A stretch of DNA of 64,000 nt. Origin: Nitrospira sp. (GTDB taxonomy: Bacteria > Nitrospirota > Nitrospiria > Nitrospirales > Nitrospiraceae). Below, piece after piece: positions 63,670 to 64,000 of the stretch. Both the position numbers and the translations under genes were made by a program. Positions within the stretch are counted from its first letter, which is position 1. Every line of letters begins with the position of its first letter. The DNA lies in contig VOPR01000032.1 in the NCBI GenBank assembly GCA_009594995.1, positions 1 to 64,000 of the forward strand, read 5' to 3'. Below the pieces are notes generated by a model, which saw only the letters and a list, made by a program, of their open reading frames with translations, was not told where the DNA came from and searched no databases.

Positions 63670-64000
63670 GCCTACGTGCCGCCTCCTAGCCTTACTGTCC
63701 ACGATGAGAATGAGGGTTGTGCCATTGCCATGGGTGATGGACCGATGGAACGCTACAACTGTAGCGTATCTCGTGGCCGCATCGATCGTAACCTGGATGA
63801 AACCCTGGTGCGTCATCCCGGTGGCTGGAATCTCAACGAAGAGCAGTCAAAACTGAGGAGCACTGCCTGCCACCGATAGAGGCAAAAATCATCAACCTGG
63901 TCATGACCCTCTGGGTTTCATGCGATCAGGCATTTCAACAAGCCTAACCGATTCCACAAGCGCCCATCCCGGGACCTTTTCCGAAAACCCCTCCCCCATC
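63670..64000. other. Window end without a confident gene
   Basis: About 330 bases. Two overlapping short plus-strand frames (from 63676 and 63704) have no ribosome site and no recognisable product. No dyad with a -10 was found here, although a lone CTAG occurs at 63686. Confidence 0.5.

Noticed and set aside
63676..63879. Two short plus-strand frames at the window end
   Set aside because: No ribosome site, no family, overlapping each other in different frames.
1..64000. CRISPR arrays, tRNA or rRNA genes, insertion sequences, prophage
   Set aside because: I saw no regularly spaced repeats, no tRNA-like T-loop context and no transposase, integrase or phage protein.

Overview
The window reads as chromosomal DNA of a Gram-negative bacterium of the Nitrospira type. 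This is inferred from GC-rich codon use, outer-membrane barrels, lipoboxes, and the mix of CsbD, PRC-barrel, four-helix copper-protein and very large PAS kinase genes. No rRNA, tRNA, CRISPR array, transposase or phage gene was seen. No core housekeeping gene is present either: this is a stress, storage-carbohydrate and signalling region.

Layout. (1) 1-5931, minus strand: a likely co-directional series of a Cys-rich small protein, ku, treZ, a glycogen debranching enzyme and the start of ligD, which puts end-joining repair beside trehalose synthesis. (2) 6000-21550: short units encoding an FAD/Rieske oxidoreductase, a low-affinity iron permease-like protein, a HAD-HerA-like fusion, lipoproteins, catalase KatE, a DUF748 protein, a phospholipase-D/VTT fusion with an EEP hydrolase, and a four-helix copper-binding protein. 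(3) 21580-39566: five giant sensor kinases with CheR and CheB. Four of the kinases are paralogs ending in HisKA_3-HATPase-receiver. (4) 39563-42995, minus strand: an eight-gene envelope/stress series (CsbD x2, PepSY, two outer-membrane proteins, metallothionein, DUF1328). (5) 43000-51300: a decayed glgX 5' end, ferritin-like protein, CBS protein, superoxide dismutase, two NarL-type response regulators and outer-membrane or periplasmic proteins. (6) 51308-62756: GH15 hydrolase, type II NADH dehydrogenase, family-4 glycosyltransferase, hemerythrin with two PRC-barrel proteins, treY and glgC. (7) 62957-64000: small zinc-ribbon, membrane and proline-rich genes.

The most notable observation is a repeated promoter architecture. 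A 16-bp dyad, consensus CTAGG-N6-CCTAG, occurs at 23 places, essentially all in front of genes. In most cases a TAnnnT hexamer follows 22-24 nt (usually exactly 23) after the dyad. No good -35 hexamer is visible. This is the geometry of an activator centred near -43.5. Nearly all transcription units here carry it, including catalase, SOD, glgC-treY, the ku-treZ series, hemerythrin, the copper protein, kinases and a response regulator. It suggests one dedicated stress regulon whose activator is unknown. The two NarL-type regulators in the window are candidates, by inference only.

Functionally, GlgC supplies ADP-glucose, TreY and TreZ turn alpha-glucan ends into trehalose, and the debranching and GH15 enzymes process glucans. 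Catalase, SOD, ferritin-like protein, hemerythrin, metallothionein and the copper protein handle oxidants and metals. Ku and LigD repair breaks. The kinases probably feed the NarL-type regulators.
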